Below are positions 35,762-48,439 of a DNA stretch of 64,000 nucleotides, in pieces. The notes beneath the pieces are model-generated. The model was not told where the DNA came from, made no database searches, and was given only the letters and a program-made list of their open reading frames with translations. Position 1 is the first letter of the stretch, and each line of letters begins with the position of its first letter. This stretch comes from Morella rubra (taxonomy: Eukaryota; Streptophyta; Magnoliopsida; Fagales; Myricaceae), in contig CM025854.1 of assembly GCA_003952965.2 (NCBI GenBank), positions 3,681,982 to 3,745,981 of the forward strand, in the 5' to 3' direction. The position numbers and the translations under genes are program-made.

Positions 35762-37470
35762 ATGGCCACCATAGCCAGAGATGAATCGGACTATGACAGC
35801 AGCTGCTCCTCGATAACCGTGCCCGACTCCAGCCGGAGCTGGATGAGTAACCTCAGCTTCGGCAGTCGCCGGAGCTCGGTATCCATCTGCTCCTCCGCTG
35901 ACGCCTCTATGTTAAGCTCCCACAAGCCCCACAAGGCCAACCAAGCCTCCTGGGAAGCCATGAGGCGGCTCCGCAGCTCAAAAGGCCAAGTGGGGCTAGA
36001 CCACTTCCGGCTCCTGCGCCGGCTCGGCAGCGGAGACCTCGGGAACGTTTACCTCTGCCAGATTCGGAACCCGGCGGTGGGGTTGCGGCAGTGCTTCTAC
36101 GCCATGAAAGTGGTTGACAAAGAAGCACTCGCCATCAGGAAAAAGCTGCAGAGGGCGGAAATGGAGAAGGTAATCTTGGGTATGCTTGATCACCCTTTCT
36201 TGCCAACTTTGTACGCTGAATTTGAGGCTTCACACTACTCTTGCTTGGTCATGGAGTTTTGTCCCGGTGGAGACTTGTACGCCGCTCGACAACGACAGCC
36301 CGGGAAGCGCTTTAGCATTTCATCTGCCAAGTAAATCTCTTTCATATATCTTTAGAATCTCCGAAGTTATTCTCTTCTTGTTAGCAACTAGCTAGCTAGT
36401 ACCAAAAGTCCATGTTTTCAGTACTAATAACGAAAGAAAGAACTTTAATGAACAAGTCAAGAATTAAGTGCAGTTTCAGTACTAATATTGAAACAATAAA
36501 TTAGTTTTTATTTAGAACAAAAAGGGGAGTCATTACACTGTATGGCATTACTTGCTTCGGATATTTTTTCTGTTGATGTACTTTTCTATCTGGGTGAAGA
36601 TTAATTAGTTGCTATGACAGGTTTTATGCTGCTGAGACGCTCCTAGCTATAGAGTATCTCCACATGATGGGTATTGTTTACAGAGACCTGAAGCCAGAAA
36701 ATGTGCTGGTAAGAGAAGACGGCCACATTATGCTTTCGGATTTCGATCTGTCACTCAAATGCGAAGTGGTTCCCGAGCTCCTAATGTCTAAGCGGAACTT
36801 AGATACCAATGACGAGGATACAAAGTGCTTAACACCTTCTTGTGTAGGCCCCATGCAGCCTGTACTGTCATGTTTCTCAGCCTCCAACAAGAGAAGGAAA
36901 GCTACTGTTAGAACAATCACAGAGCAGGCTGATGGCCAAGAACTTATTGATCCAGAACTGGTGGCTGAGCCAATAGACGCCCGTTCCAAGTCCTTCGTTG
37001 GAACACACGAGTACCTGGCGCCGGAGGTTATCTCGGGTCAAGGCCATGGGAGTCCAGTAGACTGGTGGACTTTGGGGGTGTTCTTGTATGAGATGTTGTA
37101 CGGCAGGACACCTTTCAAAGGTGAAAATAATGAGAAAACCCTCATCAACATCCTCAAACAGCCACTAACCTTTCCAAAAATTGGTGTTAGCAGCAGCAAA
37201 GAATTTGAGGAGATGGTGAAAGTTCAAGACCTCATAAGCAAGCTGTTAGTGAAGAACCCCAGGAAGAGGATCGGAAGCCTAAAGGGTTCTGTCGAGATCA
37301 AGAGGCATGATTTCTTCAAGGGTGTGAATTGGGCTTTGATTAGGTCAGTCAGACCACCTGAAGTCCCTAGCGATTTACACAAGATTAGGGGTAAAGCTTT
37401 GTTACCCAAACTAAGCAAGAAAGAGAGGGATGAACCATATCGGATCCCACATCATTTTGACTACTTCTAA
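35762..37470 (+). CDS. AGCVIII Ser/Thr protein kinase, PINOID2-like, 472 aa
   Basis: Plant AGCVIII kinases of the PID/WAG clade phosphorylate PIN auxin carriers at the plasma membrane. Two exons, 35762-36330 and 36621-37470, join as AA|G (Lys 190). The Ser-rich N-terminus ([16 protein letters not shown]) is like PID2 proteins. Landmarks: Gly loop LGSGDLGNV (88-96), catalytic Lys 116, YRDLKPEN (210-217), DFD (230-232) in place of DFG as usual for this class, and APE (323-325). Between DFD and APE lies an insertion of about 80 residues with a basic KRRK patch (280-283), typical of the class and tied to membrane binding in relatives. The C-terminus ends HFDYF. PID2 is the best match from memory; a WAG or PID assignment is less likely. 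Confidence 0.88.
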
Positions 37471-38350
37471 CTGTAGATGTAAATAAAAATAGGTAAAACA
37501 GGAAGCAATTATCATGTATGACACCAAGGAAAGAGTTGTTATCCTCTGTTTTCCCTTCTAATGATAAGATTAAGATTATTATTGTACGACTAAGTCACTA
37601 TGCTTTGAACTCACAGTTATTTATTAATTTTTCTATTAGATATAATTACTAGTTTAGGTACTACTCTCTCTCTCTCTCGTGCGCAATAATTAATATATTG
37701 TGCTTTTGTGTAAAAGAAGGGGATCCCATAATTGTCTCAATGTGATTCAAGAGAAGTCCATGAACTCATGTGATCACAATAATTACTCTTCTCCATGACG
37801 GGGGGAAACGATATTTTATAACAGGAAAGAATATAACACTTTTTTTTTTTCCAAGTTTGAAAAGATTGTCTACTTTTCTCATATGAGTATTGTTATATCC
37901 ACGCATTCACATGTCCTTCCACGACACAAGTAAGGAAGCGAATATCCGTTCTGTTTTGGTGCTTCTCTCTCCCTTCCCCTTTTCCCCCCTTATACGTGTG
38001 ATTGGGATATAACAATGTTCCTCAATTTCCGTGGCTCAATTATTTGGAAGATAGACTTTCACTCCTTTGAGATTTGCATGACTTTAAATTATATCCGTTT
38101 GTGAGCATGTCTTTGATACTCAGCTACTGGATGTTAGATATTTTGTAATTCTTTATCTGAATTATATGATAAAATTTGAAGAGAGATATATATATAACAT
38201 GTAGATTCCATTATAAAATACATGTTGCCCAAATATAAAATTTCGAAGGAAATAAACATTACAATAAGATATATTTATTGTGTCTATTTCTCTCCGAACT
38301 CTATTTGAAATTCGAGTAATAAATTACAGAAGATCTCAATTCTAGATTAT
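37471..38350. other. 3' flank of the AGC kinase gene and intergenic DNA
   Basis: No gene. A CT microsatellite lies near 37664-37678. The stretch 38270-38340 ('tctatttctctccgaactc...aattcgagtaataaattacagaagatct') belongs to the repeat family seen at 58690-59260. Confidence 0.5.
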
Positions 38351-38353
38351 TAA

Positions 38354-38546
38354 GGGGGCGTTTGTTTACCTAAATTTTAGAAAATATTTTCAAAATTTTA
38401 GGAATCTTTTGAATGTTGAAGTTTATTGAGATTTGTGAAAATGTGTGAAATGTATGTGTAAAAGCGTGAAGTTTATTGAAATTTGTAAAATGTGTTTGGT
38501 GTAGTGAAAATTTTAGACCCCAAAAAATTGAGCAAACAAACACCCC
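38354..38546. mobile_element. Tourist-like MITE (193 bp) with TAA duplication
   Basis: The ends GGGGGCGTTTGTTTAC and GCAAACAAACACCCC are inverted repeats, and TAA flanks both sides (38351-38353 and 38547-38549). TIR type and 3-bp TAA duplication fit the PIF/Harbinger superfamily. Noncoding. Confidence 0.8.
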
Positions 38547-38549
38547 TAA

Positions 38550-41490
38550 ATTTATTCAAAAAATTTGAAGTTTGTAGTACGACTCTAACTCTGTTTGTTT
38601 TTTAATTGAATTATCTCGGTTCCAACTCAGATGCACAACTATTGAATGCAACAAATTGATAATTAATTTTTAGCTCTTTATTTATTCGTTGAGAACTAAG
38701 CTTTTATATTGTAAGTGATCAGATAAATGCTTCAGTCAATGGCTCGAAACATATTGGCAGTCAAAAGGTTGTTCATTTAGTAGTCGTGATGATTAAATAT
38801 GGAAGAGACTTTGCCAGAAAAGAAGCAATAAATAAGTGAAAGTTATGAGTAGGAATTATAATAAAAGAGAAATATTGGCATTTGTGGGATCAGAAATTAT
38901 AAAAAGGTAGTGCCCTAAGAACAAAAGGATCGACATCATGTGTGGACCACTTTGAGACAAAAATGACGTATTACCAAGAATGGTTTAAAATATTGGCATC
39001 AAAACCGAGGAGATTTTATTTTATTTTTGATGAATCATTAATCAGGATGCCAGAAACATATGGGTTACATATATTTTTATATTTTGTTTTAGACAAAGTG
39101 GAGAAAAAGTTAAAAGTGGGACGGCTGTGTTTCGTACCGTCACACTCAAGGAGGTTTTTTTTTTCAGCCAAAAGTGATACTTCAAAAACATCAAGAGGGT
39201 GAAAAGACCAGTCCACGTTACGTATGTCCCACGAAATACTAGGTATAAGTATAGCACCAATTAGATCACATTAATTGGAAGCTGAGTCACATATGCGAGA
39301 GTATTCTGTCTTCTCGGCATTTGTGAATTCAAGTTTACGGAGCGAAATTAACGTTCACTCCTCAAGTTTCAATTTATTTAATTACAAGTCTCATGTTATA
39401 AAAAGAAAAAATAATTGTCACTCATCATTAGATTTTACTATTAAATCAGATGAAAAATGTTAGATATACCCCCTCAAAAATAAAATTTCTATTAGATTGA
39501 AACTTTTAAAAAATAAACATTAATATTTTATTTATTTTTTATTTTATCTTGGCGCAACATTTCAGTTAGTCTACATCACTCTCCCCATCAGGTTCAACAG
39601 CCAAATTGAATAAGAGGAAAAATTAACTTGAGGGGAGTAATTAGAATAATTGGAACTTAAGAAAGATACTTTGATTTTATTACATAAATATGGAGCCTAC
39701 TTTATCCTTAACTTACTATGGGAAAGAAGGGATATTTGGGAGGTAGTCGGGAAAGAAGGGGGATTGTGTGGTGAAAGTTGAATGGCTGAATTACTACTTA
39801 TAATTGGGGGGCAACATAAACACAAAAGGGTTCCTTTTCCCTCGTTTTAAAAAATAAAAATTAAAATTAAGAGAACTGAAGCTACTAACATATATTATAC
39901 CCGAAGCTTATCCAAAACTTACATACCAACTAACAAAAGAATCGGGTTTCCTTTTCTTCTGAGTGCAAGCTAATATATATATATATATATATACCCGAAG
40001 TTACATAACACTTTTACACATGATTTTTCACGTTACCAAAAGTAACCAACCGGCCGGCAAGATCACGCATATATTGTCTAGGCACATATAAATATGGTTG
40101 AACTTCCTATCTATTCAAAATTATCTGCACCCATTTATTTTTTTCATTTTTTGAAAGATGCATATCCCATTACGCACGTACACTTGTTTCGTATATTTTA
40201 GAAAGTAAACAAGCCATGGCAGAATGATGACGACCGACGACGGGAATGCATTTTCTACACCATATTCATGACTGCTGGCGTCAAAGAAGTACATGGAACA
40301 CCTTATCATCATTACCCACAAAAAGGGCTCTGGTATTGATGCCATTGAGTCATTATAATCTGCAGCGCAGTATTACAAATAATTGAAATAGTGGACGTAC
40401 GTCTTCTTGATGGTTTGGGTCGCATATTTCAGGCTATTCAGTCAACTCCATATAAAAAAGCTCCAGGATGCTGAATTAGAACTGCTTCAACTCCATTAAT
40501 ATGTCCACCCCATTGATTGATGCAAATCTGGACTGAAACTGTCAGTGGTGGTCAGCAGCTTGCAGTAGCACGCGAGCAGGCTCTTCTTCCCCACTGGGGA
40601 ATGTCTGCATTCCGAAAGGGACATTGCCCTATATTTTGAATTCCTGCTGGTACGTACCCTTTGTTTTTAAGGTCCATTTGGATTCCAGGGATTTTAAGGA
40701 CCATCTATATATGCAACGTAAAGTGATATTCTATCAATTGATCAATTAGCTTAAAAAAAAAATTTAGCTAAAATAAGAAGGTTTAATTGTTACTAGCTTG
40801 GCGCTAGCTGGTTTTAGCCGCAGAAGTTTCATAAAACGAGGAAAAGGAAAGACATTGCCGACAATGGGTGAGCTGTGTTAGGCAAAATCTGGTAATTGTA
40901 GGCCCATCTCTATAGGAAGCAATCATAGCCCAACTCAGAGCTACAAGTTCGGTTTGAACTACTCGTTTGTGTACTTCCCTAAATATGGTGATTGTGCTTC
41001 TTGCTTTTCGGTTTTTATATTGCTGGAGGCTTGATTCATATAGGAGCTAACAAGAGGGGATCGAAAAGATCCTTTTTTTTTTTAACCTAAATTGGGATTG
41101 AAGAGATCACTCAATTAGATTGTACTCGACTCTTTCTACCTTCCAGTACTGAGATTGAATTTTACGCTCGGAGAAGCTTAAAACTAATGTCATTAACTTG
41201 GTTGCGTGCACTCTCTTTAGGTTTTTTTTTTTGGGAGGAAAAATATCACTTTTAGCCTTTGAATAATGTGCCAAATGTCATTTTGAGTTTTCGAACTATT
41301 AATTTCGTCACATTAGATCTTAAAATTATCAAAATTTATTAATATTTGTATCGATATTATTCCACATAATCTATTTTCTGTAGATTTTAACAATAAGATC
41401 TCACTAGAAGGTTAATATTTGATGTAATACTATTTTAGTAGTTTAAGGATTAAATGTGATGAAATTCATAATTCATATTAATGAATAATA
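38550..41490. other. intergenic stretch
   Basis: No gene is supported. A (TA)n microsatellite lies at about 39973-39993. About 41230-41480 is AT-rich MITE-like sequence similar in wording to 4780-5035. Confidence 0.4.
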
Positions 41491-41915
41491 GGGGTGGGCA
41501 AATATTCCAATCAGAATTGGAATGCTTTTTTGAAATTTTTTAGAACTGGAACCAGAACCAAAAATTCTTCTAAAAATTTAGATTTTGGTTATTTTTATTT
41601 TTTTAAAAAATTAAGATTCAAATGAAGAAAGTTTTTTTTTTCAATATCCATGATTTTAAAATGTTGTAATTTTATTTTAAAATTTAAAATTTAGATGAAT
41701 GTTTATTTTACATTTTGAATCAATGTTTATTTTACATTTGATTTATTGTTAATTTAGGATGTATGACAAAAAATTTGGCCAAGATTTTAGCCCAAGCCCA
41801 AAAAAAAGCTGGCAAAAAAAGTCTACACATAGATACCAAAATTTTCGGATTTCGATTCCAAAATTAGAATGGATCATTCTAATTTCTTTGTTTCAGCATC
41901 CACCTTAATAAATGA
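41491..41915. repeat. dispersed repeat, hAT-like terminus, second copy
   Basis: It starts near TAGGGGTGGGCAAATATTCC and ends near CATCCACCTTA, weakly inverted. It shares interior phrases with 10838-11380. Flanking 8-mers ATGAATAA and ATAAATGA match only at 6 of 8, so the boundary is uncertain. Confidence 0.4.
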
Positions 41916-42299
41916 TATTTGGATTATACGTGTAGAGTTAGAAATGAATATCTTTTTTAACTATTGCAGATGTTCTTATAATTCTTTTGTTTGATTAGCG
42001 ACTTCAATGTTGGATTCGACCAATTACCCTTTCATTTAATTGACTTCGCTATATGGTAAAAAAAAATTTGTACGTAGGAAATTCCAAGAAATGTAAAAAT
42101 ACCACCAAACTGAGTTAATTTTTGATGCATTCACTATTTCCCCTTCTTATCTCCAACCTTGTTTTCATCATTTCTACCAGCAGATCTTGAACATTTAAAT
42201 GGGAAACATTTGCTTCAAGTCATAAATGATTGCAGTTTAAGGTAATTTGACTGTCTCGAAGTACCAACAAGAGGTGTACTATATATAAGCAAAACCCCC

Positions 42300-42485
42300 C
42301 TAAAGCCGCCAGTGAGCTGTAACTCAGTTGGCATCTCCTCCCTTTGGGGAGGACTTGAGCCGGGGGTCGAATCCCCCTAACCCGCAGGCTTGGTTCTGCT
42401 TCTAAAATTTGAAGTATTCCTTAATAACTCCACCCAGCTGCTGGGTCACTTTAGCTAAGACACAATTATTGTCCTATGACCGAAA
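42300..42485 (+). mobile_element. tRNA-derived SINE
   Basis: A polymerase III A box (GTAACTCAGTTGGCA, near 42320) and B box (GGGTCGAATCCCC, near 42364) lie about 45 bp apart. A non-tRNA body follows ('ggcttggttctgcttctaaa' to 'ggtcactttagc'). The arms do not fold into a full tRNA with an acceptor stem, so this is a SINE and not a tRNA gene. No clear target duplication was found. Confidence 0.65.
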
Positions 42486-44388
42486 CATACGGAAACCAAA
42501 CTATTCCAGCCTTTGTACTTCCCTACAACTTCCACGTAATGATTCTTGAGATGTTTACTCATAAAATTATTTCGTGCACACATGACAGTATCGCAACGAG
42601 ATATGGTCATGATATCTGACAAACAGCAAGCAATTAAAGCGATTGCGCAACAAGGTGACTGTTGGAATTAGTGAGCGTCTGAGCCCGGAGCTGGAGAAGC
42701 ATGCAGCAGGAACAGTCAAATCCACCGACCATTAGCCACCCACTCACGAAGAAACCGAGAGCTACCAAGAGCTCTTAATTAAAGCCGTCGATTAACTTAA
42801 CAAAATCCTCCCTATGACAAGTTTTCCAACCTCATCAATTTTTGCATATGCAAAAATACATTGGAGCTGGAAAAACAAAAAATCTTCTGCAGGTGCAGAT
42901 TCACAAAGCACATTAAAGGGAACCCATGTTTTCTTCTGTGTTTTTTTTCCCCCTATTTGTTTTATTTGTCTGCGCTAAACAAAAAGAATTCCATTGAGAA
43001 AGGGAAAAGGAAAAAGGAAAAAGGAAAGTAGATTGTCAGCTTTGTTCTAGACTGGAACGAGAAAAATCTGGTGTTCGGGAGGAAAGAACAACGATTAAAG
43101 TGAAAAGGTCATCATTTGAACCACAAGTGGATGAAGTGGGTGGCACCGTTAAGCTTAGAATAACATCTCAGAGACTGTCTTCTGTCTTCCTCACATACCA
43201 CAATTGTCCTATGAAGTTCATGCCACAGGTAGTTTTGGAATTGACAGTTTCAAAAAGGGTCCTAAAAAGGGGAGACTTGCAGAATACCAAGCTAGCTCAT
43301 GTTTTTAGCAAATGAATAATTCCTGCTTTAGATGACGACAATCGACTTTACCTTCCACTCCATGCTAATCCCCTTCTTCTCAGCTTAATTCACACTCACC
43401 AGAAAGATGGCAACCAAAATTTTGCAGCATTTTAGCTTTAAAAATGTCAAGTTGATTTTGATTTTTTTGCTTCCAAAGGCAAATGATAATCAAGTTCTTT
43501 AGGCCCAACGTATTTGTCTGAAGAAGTTGTTGAACTTCGCTGCACTTTTCACCACCTTAGAAGTCTTTTTTTTTTTTTTTTCTAAGTCATCTATCTCCTT
43601 TCTGAATGATTGTTCCGGCCTATCTAATCTGCCTCGGGCTTCCCCCCAGTTAGGAGGGACGTTGCATCAGAAGTTTAATTAGGGTCCTGTCTTTGGTGGC
43701 GTCCGCTGGGCGTCTAACAACGCATCGGACTGTTTTGAAGTTTCCAAACTACGACCAGAACCCATGCTTCTAGCCTTTAGGCTGGGCTTAAAGGCTGCCC
43801 GAACCTCGTACGTGTCAAGCTTTAAGCCTTCTTAGGATAATTTTTTTTTTCCTTTTTCCCCTGAGTAAACGTGAAAATTCGTTTCACTTGGAATAACAGC
43901 ACAGGCACGTTAAGTCCATAACAGCAATACTAGTCTCAAGGGCCTTAATCTAACTTCATAAAGGTCTCGTACAGATGGACCAAAAGGTCCATAGTTTCAA
44001 AACTAGCTCAGAGATCCAAAGCAAACTCCGCCACAAATAGAGAAGTCGATCGCCGGAAGAGAAGATGAACAAGCATTGCGCTCTTGCTTCCTCGGAAGCT
44101 CGTCTATACCAGCACAACCAAAGAGAAGGAAAAAAACAACCAACCACTGCAAGAGAGAATCGGCCTAGCTTTAGATTACCAACATTTCCATGTTTTCTGA
44201 AAGTGTTCTAAAAAATATGGTTGCTGCAAAACCCTTGCCACAAAAACCCAAAGAAATGAAATTATTAGAGACAACATCGAGATAACAAAGCACAAGATAA
44301 AAAATCCCTTGACCAATCAACCACCACAAGCAACAGTTCAAAATATAGTCAGGTGCGCGAGATCTCCACGCGCGCATGGGTGTGCGTG
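42486..44388. other. intergenic stretch
   Basis: No gene is recognised. A 71-codon frame at 43100-43315 has no family match I know. A T run lies at about 43566-43581. Confidence 0.4.
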
Positions 44389-44568
44389 CAGTGGCTGCTC
44401 TGGGTGGCCGCCACCCATTGCACCGCCCAAAATAAAATTTTATATGTAATTTTTTTTTTGGTCTGGACCTGTGGGGCCCGACCCCCATAGACCCAGGCCA
44501 ACCCACTTCTTCTTCTTCTTCTCTCATAATTTCGATCCCCATAAATTTTGATCCTGGATCTGCCACTG
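44389..44568. mobile_element. hAT-like MITE (180 bp) with perfect 8-bp duplication
   Basis: It starts CAGTGGCTGCTCTGGG and ends GATCCTGGATCTGCCACTG. The 8-mer TGTGCGTG flanks both sides (44381-44388 and 44569-44576). TIR plus 8-bp duplication supports hAT. A (TTC)n tract lies near 44507-44521. Confidence 0.75.
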
Positions 44569-44576
44569 TGTGCGTG

Positions 44577-45740
44577 GATCATCTCGCGCCGTTGTAGCCT
44601 CTCCGAAAGGGTGGGCAAAAAACGTCGGGAGCTGTGAGCTCATCTGTGCTATCTGCATTTTTCTTATTGCCTTTCTTTTGGCTAGATTTAGACGGTTTTG
44701 AGACTTTTTGGAGGCCACTCACAAAAAAAAAACGTGTCCCTCCTCCTTCCCTTCTCCCTTTGGCCATTTGTCTTCTTCTCTTTGGATAATCTTTCTAGTT
44801 GAAATAAAGTGCTGTATCTGGTGCGAACTTCAGGTTTTTGTTTTGAGCGTTTATTTGTGGATACCTGTCGTATTGTATTTTCTTGTTTGAGGCATATTTT
44901 TGGGTAATTTTGGATCTGGTTTTTTGAAGCACCTAATTTAGATAAAATATTTGACAGTGGAAAAGAACAAAAAAATGTATAGATATTGTTTTGCGTATTT
45001 GAGGTAGTCAAACCACCACGAAAGAAACTTTTTAGATAATCAAGCTTACTGTCTTGTTTATTCAATCGTTAGTTATAAATGGGCTTCAATAGTTTTGCGA
45101 CTAATTCCCTTAAGAAAAAAAAAAAAAACTAATTCCCTTAAGAAAGAAATTAATTCAATCATGGGCCTAGTAGAAGAAACTAGAAAACATACAGCAAAAT
45201 TGGGCTTAAGGCCCAAAAACTAATGATAAAGTGTCACATTATTTGAGCAAGATCACACCCGTGGGCCAGGTAAGAATCTTCCATACGTAGTACATGCAGG
45301 TCACAGGGTGCAAACAAACGTCAACCACGAGCCGGCACACACCGCTCACACTTCTCTATGTAAGGTTTATACCGTCATCCACAAGCCGGTACACGCCAAC
45401 TCACACTTTTCTGTGTATTACGTCTTTTACCTTTTCCATTAGTAATCTTTTTCTTTGTCGTAAATTTTGCCAAAGTAATCATTCTTTAATTAGAATTCAT
45501 TCTAATTTTTTAAATTAAAATTTATACATTTGAAAAAAAATAAATAATTTGAAAAATAATATAATTTTTATAATTTAATATATTTTATATAAAGTTTCGA
45601 AAATAATAAATTTTTATACTAATTTTTTTTTTTTATCTATTATATATTTTCTTTTCAAATTATATAATGCGATTCAAATAAAAAATTATAAGATATCATG
45701 ATCATCCTCGTAATTTCTCATATCAAGCCAAATGTTGCTG
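44577..45740. other. intergenic stretch
   Basis: No gene is seen. A 14-bp phrase (AACTAATTCCCTTA) is repeated around an A run at 45095-45140. 45480-45680 is extremely AT-rich. Confidence 0.4.
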
Positions 45741-46596
45741 TATGAGCATGTTTACATAGTTTGTGATTTTTGGAACTCTAATGGGAGATCGATGCATTTC
45801 TTCTTTTTAAGTAACTCTCTCACATTCTTTGGGTAAGTTCTCGAGGACTTAGGAGTATAGTTTGTGCCAGTAGTTTTCGTTTTACAGCTATGCAGGCTAG
45901 AAAGCAACCGGGCCAAACGCCAAACCGAAACGACATTTACGTGAAAGCTATCACTCGAGCAATGGGGGTTCAGCACCGAGTCAAACCTACTGGATACTCG
46001 CCACGGGCCACCCAACTCGGGAAGAAACCATGAACTTGAAATACAGAGGAAAAACCCATCAAACATATTTGAGTGCTACGGGAGTAGCAGAAAATCTGGG
46101 CCATTGGTCCAGGACAAGCGTTCCAATGCCATGGCAGCATAGCACCAAAGCACATGTCTACCCATCGTTTTTAAAGACAGCTTTCTCCTAAACAAGTGGC
46201 TTTGACATCTCCGCTGGGTTAAAAAAAGTGGCTGTCAAAAAGTGGCATCGAGATAGAAAAATCTTATCCACCGCTCTACTAGATTTGGGTGTCCGTTTAT
46301 AATGCGAGGGGTTTAATGTGGTCAGATCTCAACGCCTGTCGTTTTCTGCGTTTCTACCAACGCAGATTTGTCTAAACTTTACGTTTGGCATGGAAATTTT
46401 ACCAAAAATTCCTGAGTCCTGATAAAAAGTAGGGCATTTTGGGGAACAATTAAACAGAGAATCAACTCGACTTAACGGAAACCCGAGTGGAAATCTGAAA
46501 AACAAGCGTACTCTTGACAATAGACTTCCACGAAACATCACAAGCCACCCACAACCTGCTCCTCTTCTCTTTTACCTACTACTCTCAGTTCCTCTT

Positions 46597-46604
46597 ATAA
46601 ATAC
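46597..46604 (+). promoter_or_regulatory. TATA box of the ENOD93 pseudogene
   Basis: TATAAATA lies at the same place relative to the ATG as in the intact copy. Confidence 0.5.
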
Positions 46605-46712
46605 ACGAGCAAATTCCCAGAGCTCCTTCATCCAAAACCTTCAAAACACTCCCACGTTTCTCTCTGCTCACTTTTCTTATTATTTCTTGATCATAGTACT
46701 TTCACTTTAAAA

Positions 46713-47959
46713 ATGGCAAAAAATGTGGCCGAGTCCCCTCTTGAGATGAATAGCCTGGCTTGCTGTTGAGCAAAGCTGGCCAGATTGCCAAGCGCTGTTC
46801 TCATGGTATCTTTGCTCTACTTTTGATCTAGCTCATTTTCCTTTTTACTTTCGCTTCCCTTTTCTAAGAGCCTGGTTTCCAGGTCCAGGCAAACTTGATA
46901 TTCTCTTAGCAGATTATGAGGTGCATAAATGGATAAGGAAAGAAGTAATGTGGAGTGAGCTCATAGTTATGTACATAGAATTCATGGGTATACTGACATT
47001 TGTCCTTGAAGAGACCAAAATCATTCTTATGGTGGTCCATATGTCCCGAATTGTCCATCGGGTGGCACATGGAGTGCTAGGCGACTGACTCTTCATTCTC
47101 TTGATGGATAAAGAGGAGGTCCCCTCTTGTTGATAATGGATCATATGAGATGACCTCCCATTTTATGGAGGGGGACCAAATGCTCATAGATCGGAAATCC
47201 CTGTTTTTTCACTGCCTTTTCTCCTTGGATTCCTTAGCCCAGAATATGCAAGAAATTATTGGACTGAAATCTGACTATTCTGATGGATGTACATTGATTT
47301 ATTTGCTAAGCCATGCATTTGATGCTCGCAATTGTCATGCAAACTAGCTGCTCCTAGATAGATTACTTGATAGTCTGACTACAGCACTTCTCAAAGCATT
47401 TGTCCATTTGCTTTTTTCTTTATGGATAAGGCAGAGGGTGGAATAGCTTGGCCAAGGCTGCTATTCTTGTTGGACTGCTATCCAACTTATAATTTCTCAA
47501 TTTGTCTCAAATTTTTAAATTTCTCTGTAGCTTTTGTACTTGATGATATTATTGCTTGAACAAACAAGCAAAAAACAAAAAGTCTGCTTTCCATTATCAA
47601 AACCCCTAAATTTTTTCCTTTTTTTTTTGTTGAAAGCCTTCATTTACTCATGTTATACTTGATATATATGCAGATGGCTAGCGTGAGGATGCTGCCTTGG
47701 GCAAGAGCAAATCTCAATCACACTGCTCAAGCCCTCATAATCTCCACAGGTTACCATCGCATATATATTCATTATCCTTATATTATTTATTGCATTGCTA
47801 ATTGTTCCCATAGACAGTACTAATTCAGTACTATGAATTGAATTGTTTAATCTACTGGTCGGCAGTGGCGGGGGCGGCTTATTTTATAGTGGCTGAAAGA
47901 CGGTTCTGGCAACTGCTAGGAGGAACTCCATCCACCAACTCCCAGATAATGAAGTCTAA
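46713..47959 (+). pseudogene. ENOD93-like pseudogene
   Basis: Exon homologues lie at 46713-46805, 47435-~47491, 47674-47749 and 47866-47959. Exon 1 keeps the MAKNVAES start but hits a TGA after 18 codons; the ancestral frame resumes one base out of step (LSKAGQIAKRCSH). Exon 2 has a frameshift, and its splice donor is gone: the GGTAAGT block present at 52757-52763 is deleted. Exon 3 is intact (MLPWARANLNHTAQALIIST). Exon 4 lacks one base after the VAGAAYFIVAE segment. Several independent lesions show this copy cannot make the ENOD93 protein. It may still be transcribed, since the TATA box is present. Confidence 0.88.
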
Positions 47960-48439
47960 ACTCCAAATCACCAGCTACATGGATTCAAATCATTGTACCT
48001 CGTTGGACTAATAAGCCAGCTATTATGTACACCCCTCATGTGGATAAATAAACGAAGATTGGTTTCCATTTATCCAAAGAGCATGCACCAGTGTGTTATG
48101 TATCCGGCCATTAGCTTAATGAGAGCGCAAATTATAACGTCTTCAGTTACATTTGTTTTCTCGCAATGATATCCCTATTTAAAGATCTTGAATATGTATC
48201 AGCTTGGTAGCAGAATCACAATTCCCAGAAAGCGAAGCATTTCGTTTTTTTTATAATCAAAGACATTATGGCCTTCCATTCAAAACTGCAAAAGACAAAC
48301 CAGTTCAGAATTATTTAGTTTTCTCAATTATCCATAGGATAGGCTATATCTTTGAAAAAATTCAAGAGACAGTTCTCAACCTGACAGAGCAGACTGAATA
48401 GAGATGCTGACTAATTGGGTTCCTCTGCCAGTGTACTAG

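Noticed and set aside
42310..42392. tRNA gene
   Set aside because: A and B boxes are present, but the acceptor and anticodon arms do not pair; it reads as a SINE head.
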